NCBI RefSeq assembly: GCF_947494055.1
Contig: NZ_CANLTR010000004.1
Location: forward strand, 62,001-126,000
From: an uncultured Jannaschia sp.
GTDB lineage: Bacteria; Pseudomonadota; Alphaproteobacteria; Rhodobacterales; Rhodobacteraceae
Length of the DNA: 64,000 bases
Direction: 5' to 3'
Below the pieces are notes generated by a model. That model searched no databases, was not told the origin of the DNA, and saw nothing but the letters and a program-made list of their open reading frames with translations. Shown in pieces: positions 1 to 8,324 of this stretch. Made by a program: the position numbers and the translations under genes. Each line of letters starts with the position of its first letter. Positions within the stretch are counted from its first letter, which is position 1.

Positions 1-441
1 GTGTTCGACTTCTACGACCGGCTGAAATCGGTGACCAAGGGCTATGCCAGCTTCGACTACCAGATGATCGGCTACCGGGAGGACGCGCTGGTCAAGATGT
101 CGATCCTCGTCAACGAGGAGCCGGTGGACGCGCTGTCGACCATGGTCCACCGCGACCGGGCCGAGGCGCGGGGCCGGGCGATGGTCGAGAAGCTGAAGGA
201 GCTCATTCCCCGCCACATGTTCAAGATCCCGATCCAGGCGGCCATCGGCGGCCGCGTCGTGGCCCGCGAGACGCTCTCGGCCATGCGCAAGGATGTGACG
301 GCGAAGTGCTACGGGGGGGACGCGACGCGGAAGAAGAAGCTGCTTGAGAAGCAGAAGGCGGGCAAGAAGAAGATGCGCCAGTTCGGGAAGGTGGAGATCC
401 CACAGAGCGCGTTCATTTCGGCGTTGAAGATGGATGGGTGA
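1..441 (+). CDS. lepA: Elongation factor 4 (LepA), C-terminal part, 5' end outside window
   Basis: This is the last 146 residues of the ribosome-associated back-translocating GTPase LepA (EF4). The segment starts inside the family sequence ([20 protein letters not shown]), so the opening GTG is an internal valine and not a start. It covers the end of the EF-G-like domain V and the LepA-specific C-terminal domain, whose basic tail ([20 protein letters not shown]) contacts the ribosome. The G domain lies upstream of the window. The stop overlaps the possible start of the low-GC broken gene that follows. Confidence 0.96.
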   Translation: MFDFYDRLKSVTKGYASFDYQMIGYREDALVKMSILVNEEPVDALSTMVHRDRAEARGRAMVEKLKELIPRHMFKIPIQAAIGGRVVARETLSAMRKDVTAKCYGGDATRKKKLLEKQKAGKKKMRQFGKVEIPQSAFISALKMDG

Positions 442-1467
442 TTTGGAGGTCTTTCAAACATCTTTCCCGCGTAACTGCTCCTTATCTGCTTTGGCTGAAT
501 TCTCCATCAGCTTGAATAAGCTTCCTAAAGCACAGAAAATCAGAATCCATACCGGCTCGGAAAGATTTCTTTCTCCATCTGCTATGATATTCCTATCTAA
601 GACGTGCCGGGCGCGATCACGAAAGCACAATGATGAAAGGATTACGTACACGGGCCTAAGCAACCATAGATATGCAAATAATCTTGGGTTTTCTGAAGCT
701 CTACGTATTAGTGGAACGCCGTATCCGCAAGGAGCATTTGGGGGAGAGAGCTACATTCCTATAAGTGTTATGAGTCGACGTGTTTTAGAAGACCGAGCTC
801 GCGAATCGGCGTTTGAAATGGGTGACGCAATCCAGGAAAGATGTGACGAAATAGCTTAAATTGTTTCGCAGCGAGAATCGGGTAGGTTACAGGCAACACT
901 TGCGAGATCTTTTAGAGAAATATTCCGAAATGTCTTTGAGCATGGTGAAACTGATGTTGCTGTATTTTGTGCGCAGTATTGGAAAAGTCGTGACACTGTT
1001 GAAATCTGCATTGCAGACAGTGGAATCGGTGTGCGCAAATCCCTTGCGTATAGTAAGTATACTAATCCCACCTCCGATCGAGAAGCTGTGTATTACTCGC
1101 TAATGCCTGCAGTATCGTCAAAAGCTTGGCGTCATAAAAAGAAGAAATCCCATCAGAAATCCGAATGGGATAACTCCGGGCATGGTCTTTTTTTTTCGCT
1201 CATCAACTATTTGGAAAAATCGGTCACTTTTATATCGCCTCAGGAGAGTCTTCAATCCTCATAAGCCTGCGGCAAACGAGAGATATTAAGTATAATATCA
1301 ATGGAACCTTAGTATCTATGTCATTGAAACTAGATGATGAGGAACAGATAAAGACAGTTCTAAATAGTATTCGAGATTTATCAGCACACGTCAAAGAAAG
1401 AATTGGTGTTAGAAGTGCAAGTTTCGCGAGCGTTGAGGCATTCTTGCAAACTGGCAAAATTCGTTAG
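434..1467 (+). pseudogene. Broken low-GC gene with GHKL/HATPase-type ATP-binding fold
   Basis: Three open segments join into one protein if two lesions are repaired. Frame 434-859 ends at TAA 857-859. The same frame resumes directly with FREIFRNVFEHGETDVAVF, then VEICIADSGIGVRKSL and NSGHGLFFS. A run of nine T (1188-1196) then throws the frame. With eight T it would read on as LFGKIGHFYIASGES to the TAG at 1465-1467. The N-E-H, DSGIG and GHGL blocks resemble N, G1 and G2 boxes of HATPase_c domains. The first ~140 residues are not recognised. Base composition is far poorer in GC than all neighbours, which indicates recent transfer. The start is uncertain. A sequencing error in the T run would remove only one of the two lesions. 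Confidence 0.7.
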
Positions 1468-1551
1468 ACAAACCTTTTAAATCTCTCAGGTAAAATCATC
1501 AACTAATAAGGGTTGTCTCGCGCTCAGCACTTTGAACCAACCATAGAGTTG

Positions 1552-1731
1552 TCAGTCGCGCTTCGCGCGACCGGGCTTCGCCCACGGCATCCACATCTGC
1601 ATCCAGGCTTCCGTCCACGCCCTCATCATCGTGGTCCGCTGACGGCTCATCTCGGCCATCATCTGGCCGCGGGCGGGCGCGGCGGCCTTGTTGGCGGCGG
1701 ATAGCCAAGCACTCATCCAAGGGTTCTTCAA
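1552..1731 (-). CDS. Small Trp/Met-rich protein, unknown
   Basis: A 59-residue reading frame with a TTG start is preceded by GGAAAGG eight bases upstream. The product is amphipathic and unusually rich in Trp and Met (MRAWTEAWMQMWMPW near the C-terminus), with an Arg/Lys tail. GC-rich third codon positions are consistent with coding. An ATG five codons downstream (MSAWLSAANKAAAPAR) is an alternative start. It lies 71 bases beyond the membrane-protein gene at 1803-2162 in the same direction. No family is recognised; the phasin-like flavour is only an impression. Confidence 0.45.
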   Translation of the reverse strand: MKNPWMSAWLSAANKAAAPARGQMMAEMSRQRTTMMRAWTEAWMQMWMPWAKPGRAKRD

Positions 1732-1802
1732 GGGTTCGACCTTTCCGATGATGTCGGGACGGCCCGCGTCGGGCCGTCTTCCTCGACGTAGGGGAACCTG
1801 TC

Positions 1803-2162
1803 TCAGGCCCGCACGGTTCCGCGAGGGGCCAGCGCATAGACCGCGACCGCCGCGATGGCATAGACCCCGTTGACCAGCAGCACGAAGCTCCACGGCGCCC
1901 CGGCCCCCCAGATCAGTTTGGCCGAGAGCGAGGCGAGCGCGTTCAGCACGACGAACCCGGCGATCCAGGCCGTCGCTCCAGACAGCCGCGCGAAGATCGG
2001 GATCAGCGCCATCGCGAACAGGATCGAGAAGAATTCCCGCCCCGGGCTGAGGATCAGCGGCAGAAGCGGCGCTCCGGCCAGCGCGGTGATCGCGATGGAA
2101 TTGGCGATGCAGCCGACGACCCCACCGATGGCGGCGATGACGGCGTTGCGGGCGGTGAACAT
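1803..2162 (-). CDS. Small integral membrane protein, unknown
   Basis: A 119-residue protein with four predicted hydrophobic segments: about residues 7-30 (IAAIGGVVGCIANSIAITAL), 45-60, 63-83 and 92-112. It has short polar loops and a basic C-terminus (APRGTVRA). No soluble domain is present. It is transcribed away from the entericidin gene and its terminator-like hairpin, so it probably has its own promoter in 2163-2237. I do not recognise a family and assign no function. Confidence 0.8.
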   Translation of the reverse strand: MFTARNAVIAAIGGVVGCIANSIAITALAGAPLLPLILSPGREFFSILFAMALIPIFARLSGATAWIAGFVVLNALASLSAKLIWGAGAPWSFVLLVNGVYAIAAVAVYALAPRGTVRA

Positions 2163-2237
2163 GGTGGCGCTCCTGTGGGTCCGCGTTCACCCTGTCGGAG
2201 GATGCCACGAAAGGCGAGGGCGCATGGCGCGAACGAC

Positions 2238-2270
2238 AACGCGCCTCCGGCCGGTCGGCGGAGGCGCGTT
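2238..2270 (-). terminator. Hairpin terminator after the entericidin gene
   Basis: A perfect 12-bp inverted repeat, AACGCGCCTCCG (2238-2249) and CGGAGGCGCGTT (2259-2270), with a 9-base loop lies 42 bases after the entericidin stop. There is no long T run, so it may act as a weak intrinsic or bidirectional stop. Confidence 0.6.
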
Positions 2271-2312
2271 CGGGTCCATACGGACGATCCGGTGCCGGAT
2301 GGCGCCCGGCGA

Positions 2313-2444
2313 TCAGTTCATCGCGTCTTCGGCGGTGTTCTCGATCGCCCGGCCACCGGCCTGCACGTCCTGACCGAAGCCCTGCGTTGTCTCGCAGGCA
2401 GCGAGCGTGGTGACGAGGGCGGCGAGGATCAGAAACGGTTTCAT
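2313..2444 (-). CDS. Entericidin EcnA/B-family lipoprotein
   Basis: A 43-residue precursor. The lipoprotein signal MKPFLILAALVTTLAAC ends in a lipobox with Cys17, followed by the family-typical ETTQGFGQDVQAGGRAIENT and an acidic end. Entericidins are tiny membrane lipoproteins linked to stress and stationary-phase lysis. The start is set by GAAGGGAACCACC just upstream of the ATG. Longer in-frame extensions upstream lack family similarity. No paired antidote gene is adjacent. Confidence 0.88.
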   Translation of the reverse strand: MKPFLILAALVTTLAACETTQGFGQDVQAGGRAIENTAEDAMN

Positions 2445-2617
2445 GATGGTGGTTCCCTTCGAGCGTGGTTGCAGACGGTGATCGAACGCGCAGCCGGCCA
2501 TCGCGTTCCGCTGCGTCCATTTGACGCTCGCCCGCTTGCCTACCATGCCGCCGTCCCGGCGCACGGAACCCCGCCCCCGGCGCGGCGTTCCCCCGGCAAG
2601 CAATTCAGGAGTTTCCC

Positions 2618-3106
2618 ATGTCCACCCCCGAAGAGATCGAGACGAAGTTCTGGAAGGCGCTGCGCTCCGACATGACGGTGTTCATCGGCTGCGAGGGCGC
2701 GCTGCCGCGCCCGATGGTGGCCATCCCCGACGGTGACGCAGATCACGGGCCGCTTTGGTTCTTCACCTCGCACGAATCCGATCTGGGCAAGGTCGTCGGC
2801 ACCATGCCCCAACCCGCGACCATGACCTTCGTCGACAAGGGCCACGACATCTGGGCTTCCGCCAGCGGCACGTTGACGATGGACAACGACCGCGCCGTGA
2901 TCGACCGGCTCTGGAACCCGCATGTCGCCGCCTGGTACGAAGAGGGCAAGGACGACCCGAAGCTGCGGCTCATCCGCTACGACGTGACCGATGCCGAGCT
3001 TTGGGAGGACGGGTCCAGTGTCGTGGCCGGGATCAAGGCGCTGATGGGCTCCGATCCGAAGAAGGATTTTCAGGACAAGACCGCCCACGTCCGTCTGGAC
3101 GATTGA
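2618..3106 (+). CDS. Pyridoxamine 5'-phosphate oxidase-like stress protein
   Basis: A 162-residue soluble protein of the split-barrel flavin/PNPOx-like family, general stress protein 26 type. Visible family features are the N-terminal helix (EEIETKFWKALRSD), the strand around GPLWFFTSHESDLGK and ATMTFVDKGHDIWASASGTLTM in the barrel core. They are followed by the helical WNPHVAAWYEEGKDDPKL segment that marks the GS26 subgroup. Such proteins bind FMN or a related cofactor. The substrate is unknown, and true PNPOx activity is not expected. Confidence 0.85.
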   Translation: MSTPEEIETKFWKALRSDMTVFIGCEGALPRPMVAIPDGDADHGPLWFFTSHESDLGKVVGTMPQPATMTFVDKGHDIWASASGTLTMDNDRAVIDRLWNPHVAAWYEEGKDDPKLRLIRYDVTDAELWEDGSSVVAGIKALMGSDPKKDFQDKTAHVRLDD

Positions 3107-3175
3107 TCGCAGCCCCGGGGGCGGAACTGCCGTCCCCGGGGGACGTTTGGCCCCCACAATCAGGAGGCCGCCGCC

Positions 3176-3715
3176 ATGTCCGACACCGCCCGCCCTGCCG
3201 TATATTCCTCGACACAGATGTTCGCGCACTGGCTGATCGCGTTCCTGATCCTGTTCCAGTTCGCCAGCGGAGGTGGGATGGAGCAGGCCTTCGATGCCGC
3301 CATGGAGGGGGTCGCGCCGATGCTTTCGGGCGCCGTCTTCGTGCATGCCTTCTTCGGCCTGACGATCTTCGTCCTGATGCTCTGGCGTCTCGGCATGCGT
3401 CTCAGTCACGGCACTCCGCCGCCGCCGGAGACCGAGCCCGAAAAGCTGCAATATCTCAGCCGCGGCACCCATTACGCCTTCTACGCCGTCCTGATCGGAA
3501 TGCCGCTGGCGGGACTCGGCGCGGTTCTGCTGCGGAGCGGCCTGCTTGCGACGGCACATGCCTGGACGTCTAAGCTGCTGATCCTGCTCGCGGCCATGCA
3601 CATCGCCGGCGCTCTCTGGCACCTGACCAAGCGGGACGGGGTCGTCCACCGGATGATCCGCCGCGACCCGGCAACCAACGACACGGTCGACGAGGTCGTC
3701 CCGGACCGCACCTGA
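3176..3715 (+). CDS. Cytochrome b561-type membrane protein
   Basis: A 179-residue four-helix inner-membrane protein of the bacterial cytochrome b561 family, which passes electrons between quinol and periplasmic partners using two b hemes. His18 (helix 1), His57 (helix 2) and His142/His149 (helix 4, AAMHIAGALWH) are the expected heme ligands. The partner substrate cannot be told from sequence. It lies 70 bases after the PNPOx-like gene and may be co-transcribed with it. Confidence 0.9.
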   Translation: MSDTARPAVYSSTQMFAHWLIAFLILFQFASGGGMEQAFDAAMEGVAPMLSGAVFVHAFFGLTIFVLMLWRLGMRLSHGTPPPPETEPEKLQYLSRGTHYAFYAVLIGMPLAGLGAVLLRSGLLATAHAWTSKLLILLAAMHIAGALWHLTKRDGVVHRMIRRDPATNDTVDEVVPDRT

Positions 3716-3783
3716 CGCCGGCCCCGGGCGGGGCTGGCAAAGCGGTTGCGCCCGGCATAGCGTCCGCGGCCAAAGGAGAGACC

Positions 3784-5802
3784 ATGAACAACCCGCTTCT
3801 GCAGCCTTGGGCGGGCGACTTCGCCCTGCCGCCTTTCGAACTGATCCGCGACGAGCATTTCGGTCCCGCGCTCGAGGAAGGGATGTCGGAAGGTCGGCGC
3901 AACGTCGCCGCCATTGCCGCCAGCGAGGCCACACCGACCTTCGAGAACACCATTGCCGCGCTGGAGCGCGCCGATGCGACGCTCGATCGCGTGGCCGGCG
4001 TGTTCTTCAACCTTGCCGGCGCGGACAGCACTCCCGCGCGGCAGGCGCTCCAGCGGGAGATGGCCTCGAAGCTGTCGGCCTATTCTTCCGAGATCACCAA
4101 CAACGCGGCCCTGTTCCATCGTATCGACGACTTGTGGGCGCGTCGCGACGACCTCGACCTGACCGAGGAGCAGGCCCGCGTGCTTATGCTCACCCGCCGC
4201 CACTTCGTTCGCGCCGGTGCTGCCCTGAAAGGCGCCGAGGCCGAGCGGTTGACGGAGATCAAGTCGCGGCTCGCCACGCTTGGCACTGAGTTCGCGCAGA
4301 ACCTGCTGGCCGACGAACGGAACTGGTATATGGCCCTGACCGAGGCCGATCTCGAAGGCCTGCCCACCTTCGTGAAGGATGCCGCGCGCGCAGCGGGGCG
4401 CGAGCGGGACCGGGACGGGCCGGTGATCACGCTGAACCGGTCGCTCATCGTGCCGTTCCTGCAATTCTCCCCGCGCCGGGACCTCCGCCAGAAGGCCTAC
4501 GAGGCTTGGACCGCGCGCGGCGCAAACGGCGGCGAAACCGACAACCGCGCCATCGCCGCCGAAATCCTCAAGCTCCGGGAGGAACGGGCGCATCTGCTGG
4601 GCTACGACAACTTCGCGGGATACAAGCTCGAGACCGAGATGGCGGGCACGCCTGACGCCGTGCGCGACCTGCTGATGCAGGTCTGGCACCCGGCCCGGAC
4701 GGCCGCACTCGCCGATGCCGAGCATCTCGCGCGCATGGCCCATTCCGACGGAATTACCGGTCCGCTCGAGCCTTGGGACTGGCGCTACTACGCGGAGAAT
4801 CGGCGCGCGGAGTTGCACGACCTCGACGAGGCCGAACTGAAGCCCTTCTTCCAGCTCAACCGGATGATCGAGGCCGCGTTCGCCGTGGCGCACCGTCTGT
4901 TCGATCTCGACTTCGCGCCGATGGAGGTCGAGGCCTACCATCCCGACGTTCGCACCTGGGAGGTGACGCGCGGGGGCGAGCATGTCGCGATCTTCATGGG
5001 CGACTACTTCGCCCGGCCCTCGAAGCGTTCCGGCGCGTGGTGCAGCGCGATGCGGTCGCAGTCCCGGCTCGACGGAAACGTGCGGCCGATCGTCGTCAAC
5101 GTCTGCAACTTCGCCCAAGCCGATCCCGCGCTTCTGAGCTACGACGACGCCCGCACGCTGTTCCACGAATTCGGTCACGCGCTGCACCAGATGCTCTCCG
5201 ACGTGACCTACGAAACGGTGAGCGGGACCAGCGTCGCCCGCGACTTCGTGGAGTTGCCGAGTCAGCTCTACGAACACTGGCTGGAACTGCCGGAAGTCCT
5301 GTCGGAATTCGCGATCCACGCCGAGACCGGGGAGCCGATCCCCGATGCGCTGCGCGACCGGCTGCTCCGCGCGGCGACATACGACATGGGGTTCCAGACG
5401 GTGGAGTACATTGCCTCCGCCCTCGTCGATCTCGCCTTCCACGACGGTCCGGCCCCGGCCGATCCCATGCAGAAGCAGGCCGAGGTGCTGGAGACGATCG
5501 GGATGCCCCGCGCGATCCGCATGCGCCACGCTACGCCGCATTTCGCGCATGTCTTCTCGGGCGACGGCTATTCGGCCGGCTATTACAGCTACATGTGGTC
5601 GGAGGTGATGGACGCCGACGCCTTCGCCGCCTTCGAGGAAGCGGGCGATCCGTTCGACCCGGATCTCGCGCAGAAGCTCGAGGACGACATCCTGTCCCGC
5701 GGCGGTTCGGTCGACGCGGCGGAACTCTACACACGATTCCGCGGACGCCTGCCCGGCGTTGACGCGCTCTTGAAAGGCCGCGGGCTCGAGGACGCGGCCT
5801 GA
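3784..5802 (+). CDS. M3-family zinc oligopeptidase (Dcp/PrlC type)
   Basis: A 672-residue cytoplasmic metallopeptidase of the thimet/oligopeptidase A clan. The zinc site HEFGH spans residues 461-465, with the third ligand Glu490 in ARDFVELPSQ, followed by the substrate-cleft GYSAGYYSYMWSEV block near residue 600. Length and domain order match the dipeptidyl carboxypeptidase/oligopeptidase A family, which degrades short peptides left by proteasome-like proteases. GGAGAGACC precedes the ATG. The stop overlaps the next start by one base, so the two genes are translationally coupled. Confidence 0.95.
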   Translation: MNNPLLQPWAGDFALPPFELIRDEHFGPALEEGMSEGRRNVAAIAASEATPTFENTIAALERADATLDRVAGVFFNLAGADSTPARQALQREMASKLSAYSSEITNNAALFHRIDDLWARRDDLDLTEEQARVLMLTRRHFVRAGAALKGAEAERLTEIKSRLATLGTEFAQNLLADERNWYMALTEADLEGLPTFVKDAARAAGRERDRDGPVITLNRSLIVPFLQFSPRRDLRQKAYEAWTARGANGGETDNRAIAAEILKLREERAHLLGYDNFAGYKLETEMAGTPDAVRDLLMQVWHPARTAALADAEHLARMAHSDGITGPLEPWDWRYYAENRRAELHDLDEAELKPFFQLNRMIEAAFAVAHRLFDLDFAPMEVEAYHPDVRTWEVTRGGEHVAIFMGDYFARPSKRSGAWCSAMRSQSRLDGNVRPIVVNVCNFAQADPALLSYDDARTLFHEFGHALHQMLSDVTYETVSGTSVARDFVELPSQLYEHWLELPEVLSEFAIHAETGEPIPDALRDRLLRAATYDMGFQTVEYIASALVDLAFHDGPAPADPMQKQAEVLETIGMPRAIRMRHATPHFAHVFSGDGYSAGYYSYMWSEVMDADAFAAFEEAGDPFDPDLAQKLEDDILSRGGSVDAAELYTRFRGRLPGVDALLKGRGLEDAA

Positions 5803-6644
5803 TGCCGCTTTCCGAGGCGCAATCCGACGCCATCGTCGAGGCCGTGCGCGAGGTCGCCGCGGCCGAGATCCTGCCGCGCTTCCGCAACCTGTCGGGCGAG
5901 GACGTCGACGCCAAGGGGGCCTTCGACGACCTCGTGACGGTCGCCGATACGGCCGCCGAGACGGCGCTCACCGCGCGCATCCATGAGATCCTGCCCGGCG
6001 ATTCCGTCGTCGGCGAGGAGGCCGTGGCCGAGGATCGCGGCATCCTCGACCGCGTCGGACAGGGACGCGTCACCATCATCGATCCGATCGACGGCACCTG
6101 GAACTTCGCGCACGGGATCGCGAATTACGGCGTCATCGTCGCGGTGATCGAGGACGGCGAGATCGTCTGGGGCCTGCTCTACGACCCGAGCTTCGATGAC
6201 TGGATCGCGGCGCACAAGGGTCAGGGGGCATGGTTCCACCGCCAGGGCCGCGCCCGCCGGCTCGAGACCGACCCGGGCGACGCGCCCTTCGACCGCCTGC
6301 GCGGCAATCTCGGCGCCTATCTCTACCCGCAGCCACTGCAGCCCGCCCTCGCCGCGACCGCACCGCTCTTCCGCCGGGCGAGTTCGCTCGGTGCGAGCCT
6401 GCACGAATATCGCCAGATCGCCCTCGGCGGGTCCGATTTTTGCCTGAACGGAATGCTGAACGTCTGGGACCACGCGGCGGGCGTGCTGATCCTTCAGGAA
6501 GCGGGCGGGGTATCGCGCCTCCTCGACGGTCGCGCATACGATCCGACCATGCGGGAAGGACGGCTCCTCAACGCCCGCTCCGAGCCGCTCTGGGAACGAC
6601 TGGCGGACACGTTCAACGCCGCGCTTGCCGAGGCCCGGGCCTAG
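5802..6644 (+). CDS. Inositol monophosphatase-family phosphatase
   Basis: A 280-residue Mg-dependent phosphatase of the FIG superfamily. Metal-binding motifs are Glu72-Glu73 (VVGEEAV) and DPIDGTWNF starting at Asp94, with the second-domain WDHAAGVLILQEAGG around residue 220. The family includes inositol monophosphatase, histidinol phosphatase and 3'(2'),5'-bisphosphate nucleotidase. The exact substrate is not decidable here. ATG overlaps the TGA of the M3 peptidase gene, and the end meets the opposing SH3 gene (four-base overlap of 3' ends). Confidence 0.9.
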   Translation: MPLSEAQSDAIVEAVREVAAAEILPRFRNLSGEDVDAKGAFDDLVTVADTAAETALTARIHEILPGDSVVGEEAVAEDRGILDRVGQGRVTIIDPIDGTWNFAHGIANYGVIVAVIEDGEIVWGLLYDPSFDDWIAAHKGQGAWFHRQGRARRLETDPGDAPFDRLRGNLGAYLYPQPLQPALAATAPLFRRASSLGASLHEYRQIALGGSDFCLNGMLNVWDHAAGVLILQEAGGVSRLLDGRAYDPTMREGRLLNARSEPLWERLADTFNAALAEARA

Positions 6645-7135
6645 TCCGGCATCCCGTTCGGCGCGACGCCCCAGAGCGCGGCTGTCTGGGCCCAGCCCTC
6701 CGCCCCGTCGACCTCGACTTCGCACCAGCTGCCACTGCACTCGCCCAGCCAGGCGACGACGCCGCCCATCAGCTTTGCGGAAACCGGCGCATCGTCGTCC
6801 GGCCGGCGATGCAGGTCGACCTCCTCGGCCTCCACGATCACCGTCCGGTTGCCCGAGAGGAGCGAATAATGCATCCAGCCGCCCGCGCCTTCCCGGTCCT
6901 GCACGCGACGCCAATGCCCGTATTCGCCGGTCACCAGAAGCGGCATGTGCCGGCGCTTGAAGACCCAGTCGATCCGATGCGTCGAGGAGGGACCGCGCCG
7001 CGCGAAGCCCTCGGGCGCCTTCATCGAGACGAAGCGCGGCATCGGCAGCCCCGTCACCGGTCCCACCGCCTCCGCCATCGCCGGCGAAAGCCAGAGGCAG
7101 ACGGCGAGAGCCGCCGCGACCATCCGTGTCATCAT
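6641..7135 (-). CDS. Secreted SH3-domain protein
   Basis: About 164 residues with a Sec signal peptide (hydrophobic AAALAVCLWLSPAMA). Two SH3-like segments follow: VSMKAPEGFARRGPSSTHRIDWVF and, near the C-terminus, AWLGECSGSWCEVEVDGAEGW with a probable disulfide. The family is the alphaproteobacterial bacterial-SH3 (DUF1058-like) group placed in the periplasm, probably binding envelope polymers. The start is taken at the ATG seven bases after GGCAGGA; an ATG at 7141 is possible. Confidence 0.85.
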   Translation of the reverse strand: MMTRMVAAALAVCLWLSPAMAEAVGPVTGLPMPRFVSMKAPEGFARRGPSSTHRIDWVFKRRHMPLLVTGEYGHWRRVQDREGAGGWMHYSLLSGNRTVIVEAEEVDLHRRPDDDAPVSAKLMGGVVAWLGECSGSWCEVEVDGAEGWAQTAALWGVAPNGMPD

Positions 7136-7237
7136 CCACATATCCTGCCCATGCGGTAAACGGGGTCTGCCGCCCCTTGCACGCGTGCCGCACGATGCCA
7201 TCATGCCGGTAGCCGATAGAAGGGGTGCGGGCGGCGT

Positions 7238-8224
7238 ATGAGCAGAGAACGGCTGAGTGTTGTCGTGACGCGACGTCTGCCCGAGATCGTCGAATCCAGG
7301 ATGTCGGAGCTTTTCGACGCGCGCTTCGGCGGTGCAGACGGCCCGCTCGACCGGGAGGGCCTCGCCCATGCCATGCAGGCGGCCGACATCCTCGTGCCCA
7401 CGCTGACCGACCGGATCGACGCGGCGCTGCTGGCCGGCAGCGGCGCGCGGCTCAAGCTCATCGCCAATTACGGCGCGGGCGTAGATCATATCGACGTCGG
7501 TGCGGCGCGGGCGCGGGGGATTCTCGTCTCCAACACGCCGGGCGTCCTGACCGACGATACCGCGGACATGGGCATCGCGCTGATGCTGGCCGTGCTGCGC
7601 CGCATGACGGAAGGCATGGCCAAGATGCAGGCCGGCGAGTGGGCGGGCTGGGCCCCGGACGCGCTGCTCGGCACGCGCCTGCGCGGCAAGACGCTCGGCA
7701 TCCTCGGCATGGGCCGCATCGGTCAGGCCATGGCCCGCCGCGCCCGCGCCTTCGGGATGGAGATCCACTACCACAACCGCCGGCGCCTCCATCCCGGTCT
7801 GGAGCATCCGCTCGAATCGACCTTCCACGAGCGGCTCGACGCGATGGTCCAAGTCGCCGACGTGATCTCCGTCAACTGCCCGCACACGCCCTCGACCTTC
7901 CACCTGCTGAACGCGCGCCGACTGAAGCTGATGAAACCGACGGCGATCGTCGTGAACACCTCCCGGGGCGAGGTGATCGACGAGAACGCGCTGACCCGGA
8001 TGCTGCGGACAGGCGAGCTCGCCGGCGCCGGTCTCGACGTCTACGAGCGCGGGCAGGGGGTGAACCCGCGACTTCGCGAACTGCCGAACGTCGTGCTGTT
8101 GCCGCATATGGGCTCCGCCACCCACGAGGCGCGGATCGAGATGGGCGAGAAGGTCATCCTGAACATGCAGACTTTCGCCGACGGCCACCGCCCGCCGGAT
8201 CTGGTTCTGCCGCACATGCTCTGA
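7238..8224 (+). CDS. D-isomer-specific 2-hydroxyacid dehydrogenase (glyoxylate/hydroxypyruvate reductase type)
   Basis: A 328-residue NAD(P)H-dependent enzyme reducing 2-oxoacids such as glyoxylate. The Rossmann motif LGILGMGRIGQAM lies at about residues 151-163. Catalytic Arg243 is in VNTSRGEVID, Glu270 in LDVYERG and His290 in LLPHMGSAT. Length and motifs fit the GyaR subgroup common in Rhodobacterales; substrate preference is inferred only. It diverges from the SH3 gene across about 100 bases, which must hold both promoters. Confidence 0.92.
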   Translation: MSRERLSVVVTRRLPEIVESRMSELFDARFGGADGPLDREGLAHAMQAADILVPTLTDRIDAALLAGSGARLKLIANYGAGVDHIDVGAARARGILVSNTPGVLTDDTADMGIALMLAVLRRMTEGMAKMQAGEWAGWAPDALLGTRLRGKTLGILGMGRIGQAMARRARAFGMEIHYHNRRRLHPGLEHPLESTFHERLDAMVQVADVISVNCPHTPSTFHLLNARRLKLMKPTAIVVNTSRGEVIDENALTRMLRTGELAGAGLDVYERGQGVNPRLRELPNVVLLPHMGSATHEARIEMGEKVILNMQTFADGHRPPDLVLPHML

Positions 8225-8293
8225 AGGATGGCCGACGAGGCTCACCGGCCTCTCGATCCCGCGACGAGAACGCGTGCGTTCATCGTCGCCGCA

Positions 8294-8310
8294 GGTCCGA
8301 GGTACGGACC
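8294..8310 (+). terminator. Short hairpin between convergent genes
   Basis: GGTCCG (8294-8299) and CGGACC (8305-8310) enclose a five-base loop between the ends of the dehydrogenase and the opposing sulfotransferase gene. There is no T tract, so it is a weak or bidirectional terminator candidate. Confidence 0.4.
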
Positions 8311-8324
8311 GTTGCTCCCGAACC

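Noticed and set aside
3481..5550. Minus-strand frame of 689 codons
   Set aside because: Antisense to cytochrome b561 and the M3 peptidase, both with intact catalytic motifs.
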